Assembly (NCBI GenBank): GCA_025059535.1
Contig: JANXCX010000019.1
Location: forward strand, 1 to 64,000
Source of the DNA: Bacteroidia bacterium
Lineage (GTDB): Bacteria; Bacteroidota; Bacteroidia; SpSt-205
Direction: 5' to 3'
DNA length: 64,000 nucleotides
Under the pieces are notes generated by a model. The model had not been told where the DNA came from. It worked only from the letters and a program-made list of their open reading frames with translations, and ran no database searches. Every line of letters begins with the position of its first letter. Positions within the stretch are counted from its first letter, which is position 1. Below are positions 16,920-24,886 of this stretch, one piece after another. The position numbers and the translations under genes were made by a program.

Positions 16920-17804
16920 ATGACCTGGAGTAGCCTCAGAACCTTCATCCTTTTAGCTACCCTCACCCTGCTACTGGTGGTAGTGGGAAAGGCAGTAGGT
17001 GGGGCTGCTGGCATGACCATAGCCCTGATTATAGCGGCTTTCATGAATCTAGGGGCGTATCTCTTTGGTCATAAGCTTATTCTCTGGCAATATCGGGCTC
17101 AACCGCTTCCGGAGCGAGAGTACGGTTGGCTTTATGAGATGACCCGGCGGTTAGCTCAGCGCGCTGGTCTACCGATGCCTAAGCTTTACCTGATTCCAGA
17201 GATGCAGCCGAATGCCTTTGCCACCGGGCCTTCACCAGCGCAAGGCATAGTAGCCTTTACGGCCGGCCTTCTCCAAACTATGACGCCTCAAGAAGTAGAG
17301 GGCGTCCTGGCGCACGAATTAGCCCACATCAAGAATCGGGATATGCTTACGATGACCGTAGCGGCTACCATCGTAGGCGCCATTACTTGGCTTGTGGATA
17401 TGCTGCGCTGGTCGGTCTTTTTCCGTAGTGCGCGCGATCGGGAGGAGGACAATGGGCTGGGGCTAATTGTGGCCATCGTAGTAGGGATTGTTGCCAGCCT
17501 CGCGGCTACCCTTATTCAGCTTGCCATATCTCGTACGCGCGAGTATGAGGCGGATCGGACGGCCGCTGAGCTGGTTGGTAGCCCAGATGGCCTAATTAGC
17601 GCCCTGAGCAAGTTAGATAGCTACACGCGGGCAGTGCCCATGGAGCAGGCTACTACCGCTACGGCCCATCTTTTTATTGCCAATCCTTTAGCGGGAGCTG
17701 GCGATTTTCTTTTGGAGCTTTTCAGTACCCACCCACCTATTCCGAAGCGGATAGCCCGACTAAGCCAGCTTCGCCAAAAGCGTGCTTCCTACCGACTTGC
17801 CTGA
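16920..17804 (+). CDS. htpX: Membrane zinc metalloprotease HtpX (M48B)
   Basis: Inner-membrane protease that removes damaged or misfolded membrane proteins. 294 residues: two N-terminal helices (about 5-50), the M48 zinc motif HELAH in VLAHELAHIKNRD (about 132-136), two further hydrophobic segments, and the third zinc ligand region TREYEADRTAAEL. All metal ligands are present. ATG 16920 is chosen because it fits the family start and follows a TATATTTG box by 4 bases; the frame opens earlier at 16839, which would put the start upstream of the promoter. The stop codon touches the 3' end of the SRP RNA on the other strand. Confidence 0.95.
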   Translation: MTWSSLRTFILLATLTLLLVVVGKAVGGAAGMTIALIIAAFMNLGAYLFGHKLILWQYRAQPLPEREYGWLYEMTRRLAQRAGLPMPKLYLIPEMQPNAFATGPSPAQGIVAFTAGLLQTMTPQEVEGVLAHELAHIKNRDMLTMTVAATIVGAITWLVDMLRWSVFFRSARDREEDNGLGLIVAIVVGIVASLAATLIQLAISRTREYEADRTAAELVGSPDGLISALSKLDSYTRAVPMEQATTATAHLFIANPLAGAGDFLLELFSTHPPIPKRIARLSQLRQKRASYRLA

Positions 17805-17895
17805 AAAGGCGGAGGAGCATCGCCCGCCTCGCTTCCGACCCTTGCTTCCTTTCGGACCTGGGGGATTGGGAAGGAGTACGTCGTGCCCTCCGCAC
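17804..17895 (-). ncRNA. ffs: Signal recognition particle RNA (4.5S-type)
   Basis: Small bacterial SRP RNA that works with Ffh in co-translational membrane targeting. On the minus strand it contains the domain IV hallmark AGGTCCGAAAGGAAGCA (within 17859-17838), and its ends pair: GCGGAGGGCA (17893-17884) with TGCTCCTCCGC (17819-17809, one bulged T). The 3' side ends in CCTTTT at 17804, consistent with termination. About 90 nt, the short form lacking an Alu domain. It is antisense to the transcription direction of htpX and the LytM-like gene and fills the gap between them. Exact 5' end inferred from the -7 box. Confidence 0.93.
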
Positions 17896-17897
17896 CC

Positions 17898-17905
17898 CAA
17901 AGATA
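17898..17905 (-). promoter_or_regulatory. -7 box TATCTTTG for SRP RNA
   Basis: Perfect TAnnTTTG on the minus strand, with a TTTG about 18 bases further upstream at the -33 position; the paired RNA 5' arm starts about 5 bases after it. Confidence 0.7.
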
Positions 17906-17915
17906 AGCCTATTTG

Positions 17916-18842
17916 GTGAAATCCAAATCGCGTTACCGTTTTCATCCCCGTGACCTGCGCTTCCGTCAGCTTCCCTTTTGGCGGAAAATTCGCTGGGGCT
18001 GGCTGACGCTTTTCCTCCTGGCCTTTGTGGCGGGGGCAGCGGGGGCAGCCTATCTAGCCTCTTATTGGTGGCCTTCCCCCCTTTTACGCCAGGCGCGCCG
18101 CCGCGAAGCGGAGGCTCAAGCCCAGCTTCAGAAACTTCAAGCCGACCTTCATGAGCTCCGCTCCCTTACCAGCCGTATAGAATCCCTCCACCAAGCCATA
18201 TACCAAGAGCTTGTTCCTCAAGCCGAAACGACCCTCACCTCCCCTTCTACCTTGAGACGGGAAGCCTTGAGTTATCCTTTAGCCGAGGATACGCTCACCC
18301 TTTATCTGAATCGCGCCGAGGCCCTTATGCGTAGCCTTATCAGAGCCGAGCCGATACTTTATAGCCCCGAGCTTCGCTCCACCCTCCTGCCGCGCAGCCT
18401 TCCTTGCACCTGCCGCGAGATCGGCGCAGGTTTTGGCTGGGTACTGCATCCACTTCTAGGACAGCCCTATCAACATGCCGGTATAGATCTGCTTATGGGG
18501 GAAGGGGAAGTCGTACGAGCCACCGCTGAAGGCCTCGTAGCCCGAATCCAAAACCTCTACCCCAGCGAGGGCTACCAAGTAGTGATTCAACATACCCCAG
18601 CGCTGGCTACCTACTATTACCCCCTTCAGCCTCGCGTGGAGGTAGGACAATGGGTAGCCCCTGGCACGCCTATAGGCACGGTAGTACGTCTTACCTTGAG
18701 CCGTATGCCTTTCCTACACTATGAAGTGCGCGTAAATGGAGAAAGCGTAAATCCCCTCGACTACCTCTGGGGCGAATTTTCCGTGGAGGAACGGGGGCAC
18801 TTTCAAAAGGCGTTTCAGCAACCCACTTATGGCCTCCACTAA
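17916..18842 (+). CDS. M23/LytM-type protein, apparently lacking catalytic histidines
   Basis: 308 residues: a basic cytoplasmic start, one membrane helix (about 27-48), a coiled coil (about 60-110) and a C-terminal LytM domain (about 165-295). The zinc ligands are kept (HAGID about 186-190, and the His of FLHYEVRVNG about 266). But the usual HxH is FLH and the usual YxHL is YYYPL, so both catalytic histidines seem lost. This pattern is known from EnvC/NlpD-type activators that switch on amidases instead of cutting peptidoglycan. Start GTG at 17916 (VKSKSRYRF); a TTG at 17913 is possible. It overlaps the next gene by 14 bases. Confidence 0.8.
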   Translation: MKSKSRYRFHPRDLRFRQLPFWRKIRWGWLTLFLLAFVAGAAGAAYLASYWWPSPLLRQARRREAEAQAQLQKLQADLHELRSLTSRIESLHQAIYQELVPQAETTLTSPSTLRREALSYPLAEDTLTLYLNRAEALMRSLIRAEPILYSPELRSTLLPRSLPCTCREIGAGFGWVLHPLLGQPYQHAGIDLLMGEGEVVRATAEGLVARIQNLYPSEGYQVVIQHTPALATYYYPLQPRVEVGQWVAPGTPIGTVVRLTLSRMPFLHYEVRVNGESVNPLDYLWGEFSVEERGHFQKAFQQPTYGLH

Positions 18843-19155
18843 GCGGTATTATACGCTGCGGGAAGCAGCCGACTCGCTCCGCGTGCCTATTCATCAGCTG
18901 CGCCGCTGGGTTCGGACCTTCTTAGACCTTCGTGCCAGTCGTCCGCTACGCATACCAGCGGAAAAGCTGAGCTTTCTTCAGCAGGTGCGCACGGCCGTAT
19001 ATGAACACCGACTGCACGGACAGGCCTTGCGAAATTTCTTAAAGCAGTCCCCTCCGCTTCCGCCCAGCTGGGATTGGGAAACTTACCTTACCGAAATCCT
19101 AAACGAACTTACGGCCCTAGAAAGGCTCCTTCAGCCTCCTCAAGGGGATTTATAG
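18829..19155 (+). CDS. MerR-family transcriptional regulator
   Basis: 108 residues. The N-terminal half is a MerR winged helix-turn-helix (YYTLREAADSLRVPIHQLRRWVRTF, DLRASRPLRIPAEKLSFLQQV); the remainder is a short helical segment without a sensor domain or metal-binding cysteines. Stand-alone MerR-type regulators of about this size are common in Bacteroidota; the regulated genes are not evident. Starts inside the last codons of the LytM-like gene and overlaps the convergent SPOR gene by 16 bases at its end. Confidence 0.88.
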   Translation: MASTKRYYTLREAADSLRVPIHQLRRWVRTFLDLRASRPLRIPAEKLSFLQQVRTAVYEHRLHGQALRNFLKQSPPLPPSWDWETYLTEILNELTALERLLQPPQGDL

Positions 19156-20282
19156 ACCCAGGCATCGGGTACTTCTTTCTTAATGGCTTTGAGCCGGCTC
19201 TGTACTTCTTTAGGGTCTGAGCTACTGAATATGCTGAGGCGCACCCAGCCAGGCTTGTTACTAGGCAGGAATTCTACCTTGTAGGTAGGCCTGAAACGGG
19301 CGGCATTCGCTTCGGCTTCAGCCTGGCTAGGATAGGAGCCTACGATGAGGTAGTAGCGGGCGCCTGCGGGCGCAGGCTTAGGTGGAGAGGGAGGAGGAGA
19401 AGCAGGCTCAGGCGGAGGCGGCGGCAAAGGCTTCGCCCCTGAAGCTGACTCGGATTTAGGAGAAGGGGAGACAGAAGCCGAAGAAGGAGATTTAGAGGGC
19501 GCAACCGACTCCCTTTTGGGCTGCGCCGCAGAGGGGAGGTGTTCTATCCTAACCTCCTTAATGCCTTTCTCTCTAATTTCCACAGGCCCTCGGGGAGCAG
19601 GGCGTTTAGTCAAGAGCCAAACCGCCCCAACTAGGAGAAGCGCAAGGCCGACAGTGCCTGCTAAAATCAATACGAGCCCGCGTCGCCGCGGAGGAACTTC
19701 TCCAACCGGCTGGATCTCTCGTTCTTCTTCTACTACTTGAGCCCGGGGGGATTCAGGCTGAGGAGGCAAAACGGCTTTGGTTTTCTTGGCCTTTTCTTTT
19801 TTGGCCACCTTTGGCGTGGTAGAGGGTTCAACTTGAGGGAGCGGAGGGCCCACACCCACGGCACCTGCCCTTAGAGAAACCTCATAAAGCTCGGCCGTTA
19901 CTGGCGGCACTGGCCCTTCTTCCAACGGTTCTAGTCTGTAAAGGCCACCTACGCGCTTGAGTTTGCCTATACGCCATAGGTCCAGCTCAGGGGAAGCTTT
20001 GAGGTAAGCGGCGGTCAGCCGGCCTATCTCACGTAATAGCTCTGCAGCCTCGCTTTCTTCTATACCGAAGTAATCGCGCAGAAAAGCCACGGTTTCCGCT
20101 TGGTAGCGCAGGCCCGGTTCGTACTTGAGGAAAGGCCGTGGCGGGCTTACCACCCCCGTCTTAGGATCCACCTGAGATTTTTCTACATGCCATACGAAGC
20201 TCCCTAGTCCCGGCAGGGAAAAGCGTGGAAGCTCAGCCGCCAAAAAGCTCACATAGGCCTGAAAATCTATGCGCACGCTCAT
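19140..20282 (-). CDS. HU-CCDC81 and SPOR domain membrane protein
   Basis: 380 residues. The N-terminal cytoplasmic part (1-120: FSLPGLGSFVWHVEKSQVDP, VSPPRPFLKYEPGL) is the HU-fold CCDC81-like domain known in Bacteroidota; then a lysine-rich linker, one membrane helix (about 207-227: VLILAGTVGLALLLVGAVWLL), a Ser/Pro-rich periplasmic spacer (about 260-305) and a C-terminal SPOR domain (about 307-380: YYLIVGSYPSQAEAEANAARF). SPOR domains bind denuded septal peptidoglycan, so it is probably a division-site protein that could link the wall to a cytoplasmic partner. Starts 2 bases after the porin gene stops (same unit). Confidence 0.88.
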   Translation of the reverse strand: MSVRIDFQAYVSFLAAELPRFSLPGLGSFVWHVEKSQVDPKTGVVSPPRPFLKYEPGLRYQAETVAFLRDYFGIEESEAAELLREIGRLTAAYLKASPELDLWRIGKLKRVGGLYRLEPLEEGPVPPVTAELYEVSLRAGAVGVGPPLPQVEPSTTPKVAKKEKAKKTKAVLPPQPESPRAQVVEEEREIQPVGEVPPRRRGLVLILAGTVGLALLLVGAVWLLTKRPAPRGPVEIREKGIKEVRIEHLPSAAQPKRESVAPSKSPSSASVSPSPKSESASGAKPLPPPPPEPASPPPSPPKPAPAGARYYLIVGSYPSQAEAEANAARFRPTYKVEFLPSNKPGWVRLSIFSSSDPKEVQSRLKAIKKEVPDAWVYKSP

Positions 20283-20284
20283 GA

Positions 20285-21889
20285 TTATCCGATCTTTAGC
20301 CAGATTCCCAACCGTATATCCAGGGGCCGCTCTCTATACCCATACCACCGATAGAAGCGGCGGTTGAGGAGGTTGTTCATTTCTACAAAGAAACTTAGCA
20401 TGGGCAGAAAACGCAAGTGCGCTTCCCACGAAATATCCACAAAGGGTGGAGCCGCTAGGGTATCGCTAAGGGGGCGTGCGCCAATGGCATACATGCGAAG
20501 AGCAAAATAAAACTTTTCCACCCAGTTATATCCCATCCGTGCGGTAATCTCCCAGTTGGGGATGCTATAATAAGTCCATCCGCGCGGCAGGAGCCAATGG
20601 CGATAGGCGGCGCGCAGCTCCGCATGCGGCCCCATTGGCAAAGGGATATACTGGAAAGCCAAAATTCCACCCACGCTATGCAGATAGGGCAAACCGCGCA
20701 AGGTAAAGTAGTAGGTATTAGGTAGGAAGACTAAAGCCCCCTGTTGGAAACGGTATTCAGCGGCTAGGCGGTAGTCCCAACCTGTACCTTGACCTTGGCT
20801 TCCGATTTCAGCTTGGGTCCACTGCCGCAAGAGGGGTAGAGGTTCGGCCTGCCGACGCACATATGGATTGAGCTCCGTGGCCCCGAAGTAGGTAAGCGGT
20901 ATAAGGTCGGCTTCGGCTTGGAAGTAAGGGCGAAAAAGGGGCGAGAAACCCCTATACAGCGCCAGCAGCTGAGGCCCTCCTAAAAAGCGCAAACGGCTAT
21001 CGCGCCCTAAGCCTAAAAGTAGGCCTAACCGAAGCTGCCAAGTTTTAGTTTCCTGATAAAGGAGGGCACCAGTTTTGAGGAGGAAGCGCTGACCTTCACT
21101 GAAAGCTTCAGCGGTGCAGCGCAGCCGACCGAGAGAAGATAGCTCTAAGTAGGGAGATTCGGCGCTGAGGCGTACTTGCCACTCGGGAATGCCTTGGCGG
21201 AAGTCCAGCCGGCGCGTGGTAAGGCGGAGCCACCCCCAACTTGTATCACGCGCATTGACGGTCAGCTCCTGCCGCCAAAAATGCCCCCGCAGCGTATCAG
21301 GTATGCGCCGCCCCTCTTCCAGAGCCAGCCAGCCTTCCGCTAAAGGCGCATAGAAGAAAAACTTCTCGTAGCTGCCCCTATATCGTACTTCAAAGGCCTG
21401 GCGTGCCGAGTAGCGTCCCCACCAGCCTTGGAGAGTAGTAGTACCCCATCGGGCTGCCGTTACATGACCTAGGGGGGTGGAATGGTGCTGGAAGGCTAAG
21501 CCGCCATCGCGCGCTAAGTCGCGCGTATGGCCCCAGCTTACCTGCACCTGCTGGGTAAAAAATCGCCCTAAGCTATATCTGAAATGCAGGGGCGCTAGCT
21601 TAGTCCAGGTGGGCCGGGTGGGGGCGTGCGGCGGCACTAAAATAGGCCGGCTAAGCGGAGCCTCTTGCCACGAGGGCGACTCCAAACGCCAAGCCGGCGC
21701 AGCCAGCTCAGGTAGTGGAGGAAAAGGCCGCTCCACCAGCTCCAAGACTTCTATCCGTTCATTCTCTACCATAAACGAGTCGCGCAGACCCGCCCAGCTC
21801 TGAGTCCAACCTAACCCAAACGCCCCCCAAAGACCTATACCCCCTCCAAAGGCATGTAGAAGGATTTTGTAGGTTTGCGGCATGGCCAT
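20285..21889 (-). CDS. Putative outer-membrane porin-like beta-barrel protein
   Basis: About 534 residues: a signal peptide (ending near GLGWT before Q), a short spacer rich in proline, then alternating aromatic/hydrophobic strands from about residue 100 to the C terminus (for example [52 protein letters not shown]), consistent with the Bacteroidota putative porin family. Start could be ATG 21889 (MAMPQT) or 21883 (MPQT); the latter shares CATG with the sucD start on the opposite strand. A GTG at 21907 overlaps the -7 box and is unlikely. Followed by the SPOR gene 2 bases on. Confidence 0.75.
   Translation of the reverse strand: MAMPQTYKILLHAFGGGIGLWGAFGLGWTQSWAGLRDSFMVENERIEVLELVERPFPPLPELAAPAWRLESPSWQEAPLSRPILVPPHAPTRPTWTKLAPLHFRYSLGRFFTQQVQVSWGHTRDLARDGGLAFQHHSTPLGHVTAARWGTTTLQGWWGRYSARQAFEVRYRGSYEKFFFYAPLAEGWLALEEGRRIPDTLRGHFWRQELTVNARDTSWGWLRLTTRRLDFRQGIPEWQVRLSAESPYLELSSLGRLRCTAEAFSEGQRFLLKTGALLYQETKTWQLRLGLLLGLGRDSRLRFLGGPQLLALYRGFSPLFRPYFQAEADLIPLTYFGATELNPYVRRQAEPLPLLRQWTQAEIGSQGQGTGWDYRLAAEYRFQQGALVFLPNTYYFTLRGLPYLHSVGGILAFQYIPLPMGPHAELRAAYRHWLLPRGWTYYSIPNWEITARMGYNWVEKFYFALRMYAIGARPLSDTLAAPPFVDISWEAHLRFLPMLSFFVEMNNLLNRRFYRWYGYRERPLDIRLGIWLKIG
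21870..21877 (+). promoter_or_regulatory. -7 box TAGGTTTG for sucD
   Basis: Perfect TAnnTTTG ending 4 bases before sucD ATG 21882. It lies within codons 3-7 of the divergent porin gene. Confidence 0.7.
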
Positions 21890-22766
21890 CTTAGTGGATG
21901 CACACACAAAGGTAGTGGTACAAGGTATAACTGGCCGCGAAGGCTCCTTTCACGCTCAGCAAATGCTGGAATATGGCACGCGCGTAGTAGCCGGCGTAAC
22001 CCCCGGCAAAGGCGGCCAAACTCATCTCGGCGTGCCCGTCTTCAACACGGTCCAGGAAGCCGTAGAAGCCACAGGAGCCGATACCTCCATTATTTTTGTA
22101 CCTGCCCCAAGCGCGGCCGACGCTATCTTAGAAGCCGCGGCCAGCGGCATACGCCTTATCGTCGCTATAACCGATGGGGTTCCAGTGCGCGACATGCTGC
22201 GCGTAAAGCATATCCTACGATATGAATATCCCCATGTGCGCCTCATAGGGCCTAACTGCCCTGGCGTAATAACCCCTGGGCAGTGTAAAGTGGGAATCAT
22301 GCCCGGCTTTATTCATCGGCCTGGGTCCATCGGCGTAGTAAGCCGCTCGGGTACGCTAACCTATGAGGCCGTGCATCAGATTTCCCAAGTGGGCTTGGGC
22401 CAATCCACCTGCGTGGGAATCGGCGGCGACCCTATCATCGGCACGCGCCATGTAGAAATAATTCAGCTTTTCATGGAGGATCCTCAGACCGAAGCCATCG
22501 TGATGATCGGCGAAATAGGTGGCACCGACGAGGAGATTGCGGGGGAATGGATACAGCGACACGGCACGAAGCCTGTAGTGGCTTTCATTGCAGGTCAGAC
22601 AGCGCCCCCAGGGCGCCGTATGGGCCATGCAGGGGCTATTATCACAGGCGGCAAAGGAAGCGCCAAGGATAAAATGGAATCCTTAGCCCGGTGTGGCATC
22701 CATATTGTGGAAAGCCCCGCTGATATCGGCCGGACTGTCGCCCGCGTCTTAGGCAAAGCCGCCTAA
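21882..22766 (+). CDS. sucD: Succinyl-CoA synthetase alpha subunit
   Basis: TCA-cycle enzyme subunit that makes ATP or GTP from succinyl-CoA; carries the CoA site and phosphohistidine. 294 residues with the family start [19 protein letters not shown], CoA-binding Rossmann domain ([17 protein letters not shown]), [11 protein letters not shown], and the active-site segment [18 protein letters not shown] with the phosphorylated His. The beta subunit gene sucC is not adjacent. The start codon overlaps that of the divergent porin gene, and both promoters lie in the partner's coding sequence. Confidence 0.96.
   Translation: MAILVDAHTKVVVQGITGREGSFHAQQMLEYGTRVVAGVTPGKGGQTHLGVPVFNTVQEAVEATGADTSIIFVPAPSAADAILEAAASGIRLIVAITDGVPVRDMLRVKHILRYEYPHVRLIGPNCPGVITPGQCKVGIMPGFIHRPGSIGVVSRSGTLTYEAVHQISQVGLGQSTCVGIGGDPIIGTRHVEIIQLFMEDPQTEAIVMIGEIGGTDEEIAGEWIQRHGTKPVVAFIAGQTAPPGRRMGHAGAIITGGKGSAKDKMESLARCGIHIVESPADIGRTVARVLGKAA
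21907..21914 (-). promoter_or_regulatory. -7 box TACCTTTG for the porin-SPOR unit
   Basis: Perfect TAnnTTTG on the minus strand, 17 bases before ATG 21889; it lies within codons 9-11 of sucD. Confidence 0.65.
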
Positions 22767-22785
22767 TCTCTCTTCACCTATTCCT

Positions 22786-22801
22786 CTGGCCTCTGGGCCA
22801 G
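22786..22801. terminator. Small hairpin between convergent sucD and the HhH gene
   Basis: CTGGCC/GGCCAG arms (6 bp) with a 4-base loop in the 50-base convergent gap. No T-run follows on either strand, so termination here is only a guess. Confidence 0.3.
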
Positions 22802-22816
22802 CCCTCCGCACCTCCC

Positions 22817-24886
22817 TTAGAGTTGATAGCGCACTTGGATAAGGCCGTCTAAAATGCGCCGATAGGTCTTCTCACCGGGCGGCCGGAAAAGATTTTGACC
22901 TAAACGCAGCCAGAGCGTCCAGGCCCGACTGAGCCGCACGCGTAGGAGCGCATACACTCGCTGGCCCTCCCCATAGTAGCCGGGGATATAAAAGGTTGTA
23001 GGCGGCATGGCCTCATATGTATAAATCCGTGCTTCATAACTGGTAGTGCGATAGAGCACCCATCGCAGGCTAAGGCTCCAGCGGAAATTCGGCTGCCAGC
23101 GCACATCCTGATACAAGAGGAGGCCTTGACTGGTACTTTCGCGCTGGTAGCCGCTCAGCTCCAAACGCGCCTGATAGCGGAAAAAGGGGCTCAACTCATA
23201 TATCCCATGCAGGCGCACATAGGCTCGCTGATGCGGAATAAGCACGGGCAGAGGCGTTGAGAAGGTATCGCTTCGGTAATTGTAGGGCTTGGTCTCATAG
23301 CGCACGCGCGCATAAAGGTGGAGGCGCCGGCGAAGGGTATAGCTTACCTGAAGAAATCCTTCATGACCGGCTGTGGGGCTACTGGCCCTATAGCGATACC
23401 AGAGGAAGCGGTATGCATCCTGAAAGGCCGCAATTTCCCAGCGCGGCGTAGGCCGCACGCGCAGCCCGATATACAGGCCGGCTTCGTTTTCGGGTGCAAA
23501 AGGCCGCTCGGCGAAGGTATAGCCCCACAGAGAGTGATAATTGGGGTCAAAGTGGCGCACCTGTAGGGCTAGGTCGGCGCGGCGATGCACCGCCACCAGT
23601 ACGGAAGCCGTAAGCGCTTTACCCCCAGAACGGCTTTGCGCTACCTCACCGAAAAAATTGAGGTTGGCCCACGTGGCATCCCAGTAAAGGCTACCTATGA
23701 GATTTTCTGCCCCCGCAAAGCCAAAAAATCGGTAGGGTGGGCCAGTATTCAGGGCCAAGGGTGGGGTGAAGCGCTCGTAAAGGAGGGTGAGCCCTGCGCG
23801 CTGCCAGCCTTGCTGCCAATGCAGTACACCGCCTAGCGCCTCCTGCCGCAGCTGCTGGCGCCGCGCCATTTCGCTACGGGTGCGATGAAGGCCCCCTGTC
23901 CAAAGCGTACGGGCTTCCGCTAGCACCTCCGCCACAGTATCTTCCACTACCGTCGCATCATAGAAGCGCCGCGAAACCATTGCGGTAAGCTCCCATTGGG
24001 GCGAAAACAGATAGGTTAGGGCGGCCCCTCGCCAAAACTGATACTCATTCACCGAGGAGTAGGGCAAAAGGCCATAATGGGGTTGCTTGAGAGTGAGGAT
24101 GGGATCACCGCCCTTACCAAAGCCCAGCCCACGCGCAAAGACGAGCCCCTGCCCCACCTGGAGGACATAATCGCCTAGGAGGGCTCGGCGCAGCGGCCCC
24201 AGTCGGCCCACGGCTATATGCCCACTGACGAAATCATACCCATAGTAGCGCTGCGAAGCTGTCCATCGGAGCGGCTCGTAGGCATCCTTTTCGGCGATGA
24301 GGGCTACGGAGAGGTAGGGCAACGCTTGAAACCACAGGCGCTGGTAAAGGCGGTAAGGATCGCCTAAAGCGCGCGGCAGGCGTTCCTCTTGCCAGCGCCC
24401 CCCTGCATTAGTAAAGACGATAGTGCGCTGGAGGCGCTGAATCCAAGTAAAGCGTTGGGCCGCTTTTATCTGGGTCCAGGTAGGCCACTGAGGAAGCCCT
24501 GAGCCTATATCCGTCTCAGCCGCAGGCCGAACTTGTATATAGGGCCTGAGCGTCTCAAATACCGCCTCTGTAAAGCCGGGTATGGCTTGTAGCTCATAGA
24601 TGGAGAGGAGGGGGCCATAGCGCTTCTGATGCGCGCGCAGCGCTTGGAGAAGCTGCGGCGTCATCCCCGGCAGGGCCAGCAGCTCCTCATCCGAAGCCGT
24701 ATTCAAATCCAGCGGCCGGCTTACCCGCTCTTGCAGAAGGTCAGCCCACTGGGTCCAATCTATGCCTTCGGGGGCCTGCTCGGCTTGATCCTCCAGTTGC
24801 AATTCCCAGCGCCCTCCATCCAGCGTATCGGGTAGGATTTGCCCCAGCGCTATACCTAAAGCCAGCCCCCAGCGCCAGCCTACCAT
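22817..24886 (-). CDS. Helix-hairpin-helix (ComEA-like) protein with outer-membrane barrel
   Basis: 689 residues. Signal peptide (about 1-15, ALG before Q); two helix-hairpin-helix motifs (about 57-118: DLNTASDEELLALPGMTPQ and LLSIYELQAIPGFTEAV), as in the DNA-binding ComEA family; then about 550 residues rich in aromatic, alternating strands typical of an outer-membrane barrel (YDFVSGHIAVGRLGPL, LQVRHFDPNYHSLWGY, RLHLYARVRYETKPYNYR). The combination is known in Bacteroidota but its role is unproven. It overlaps the stop of the upstream TonB receptor by 7 bases, so both are made from one message. Confidence 0.8.
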   Translation of the reverse strand: MVGWRWGLALGIALGQILPDTLDGGRWELQLEDQAEQAPEGIDWTQWADLLQERVSRPLDLNTASDEELLALPGMTPQLLQALRAHQKRYGPLLSIYELQAIPGFTEAVFETLRPYIQVRPAAETDIGSGLPQWPTWTQIKAAQRFTWIQRLQRTIVFTNAGGRWQEERLPRALGDPYRLYQRLWFQALPYLSVALIAEKDAYEPLRWTASQRYYGYDFVSGHIAVGRLGPLRRALLGDYVLQVGQGLVFARGLGFGKGGDPILTLKQPHYGLLPYSSVNEYQFWRGAALTYLFSPQWELTAMVSRRFYDATVVEDTVAEVLAEARTLWTGGLHRTRSEMARRQQLRQEALGGVLHWQQGWQRAGLTLLYERFTPPLALNTGPPYRFFGFAGAENLIGSLYWDATWANLNFFGEVAQSRSGGKALTASVLVAVHRRADLALQVRHFDPNYHSLWGYTFAERPFAPENEAGLYIGLRVRPTPRWEIAAFQDAYRFLWYRYRASSPTAGHEGFLQVSYTLRRRLHLYARVRYETKPYNYRSDTFSTPLPVLIPHQRAYVRLHGIYELSPFFRYQARLELSGYQRESTSQGLLLYQDVRWQPNFRWSLSLRWVLYRTTSYEARIYTYEAMPPTTFYIPGYYGEGQRVYALLRVRLSRAWTLWLRLGQNLFRPPGEKTYRRILDGLIQVRYQL

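Noticed and set aside
17804-17912. SRP RNA on the plus strand or an ordinary spacer
   Set aside because: The domain IV motif and end pairing with a T-run are correct only on the minus strand.
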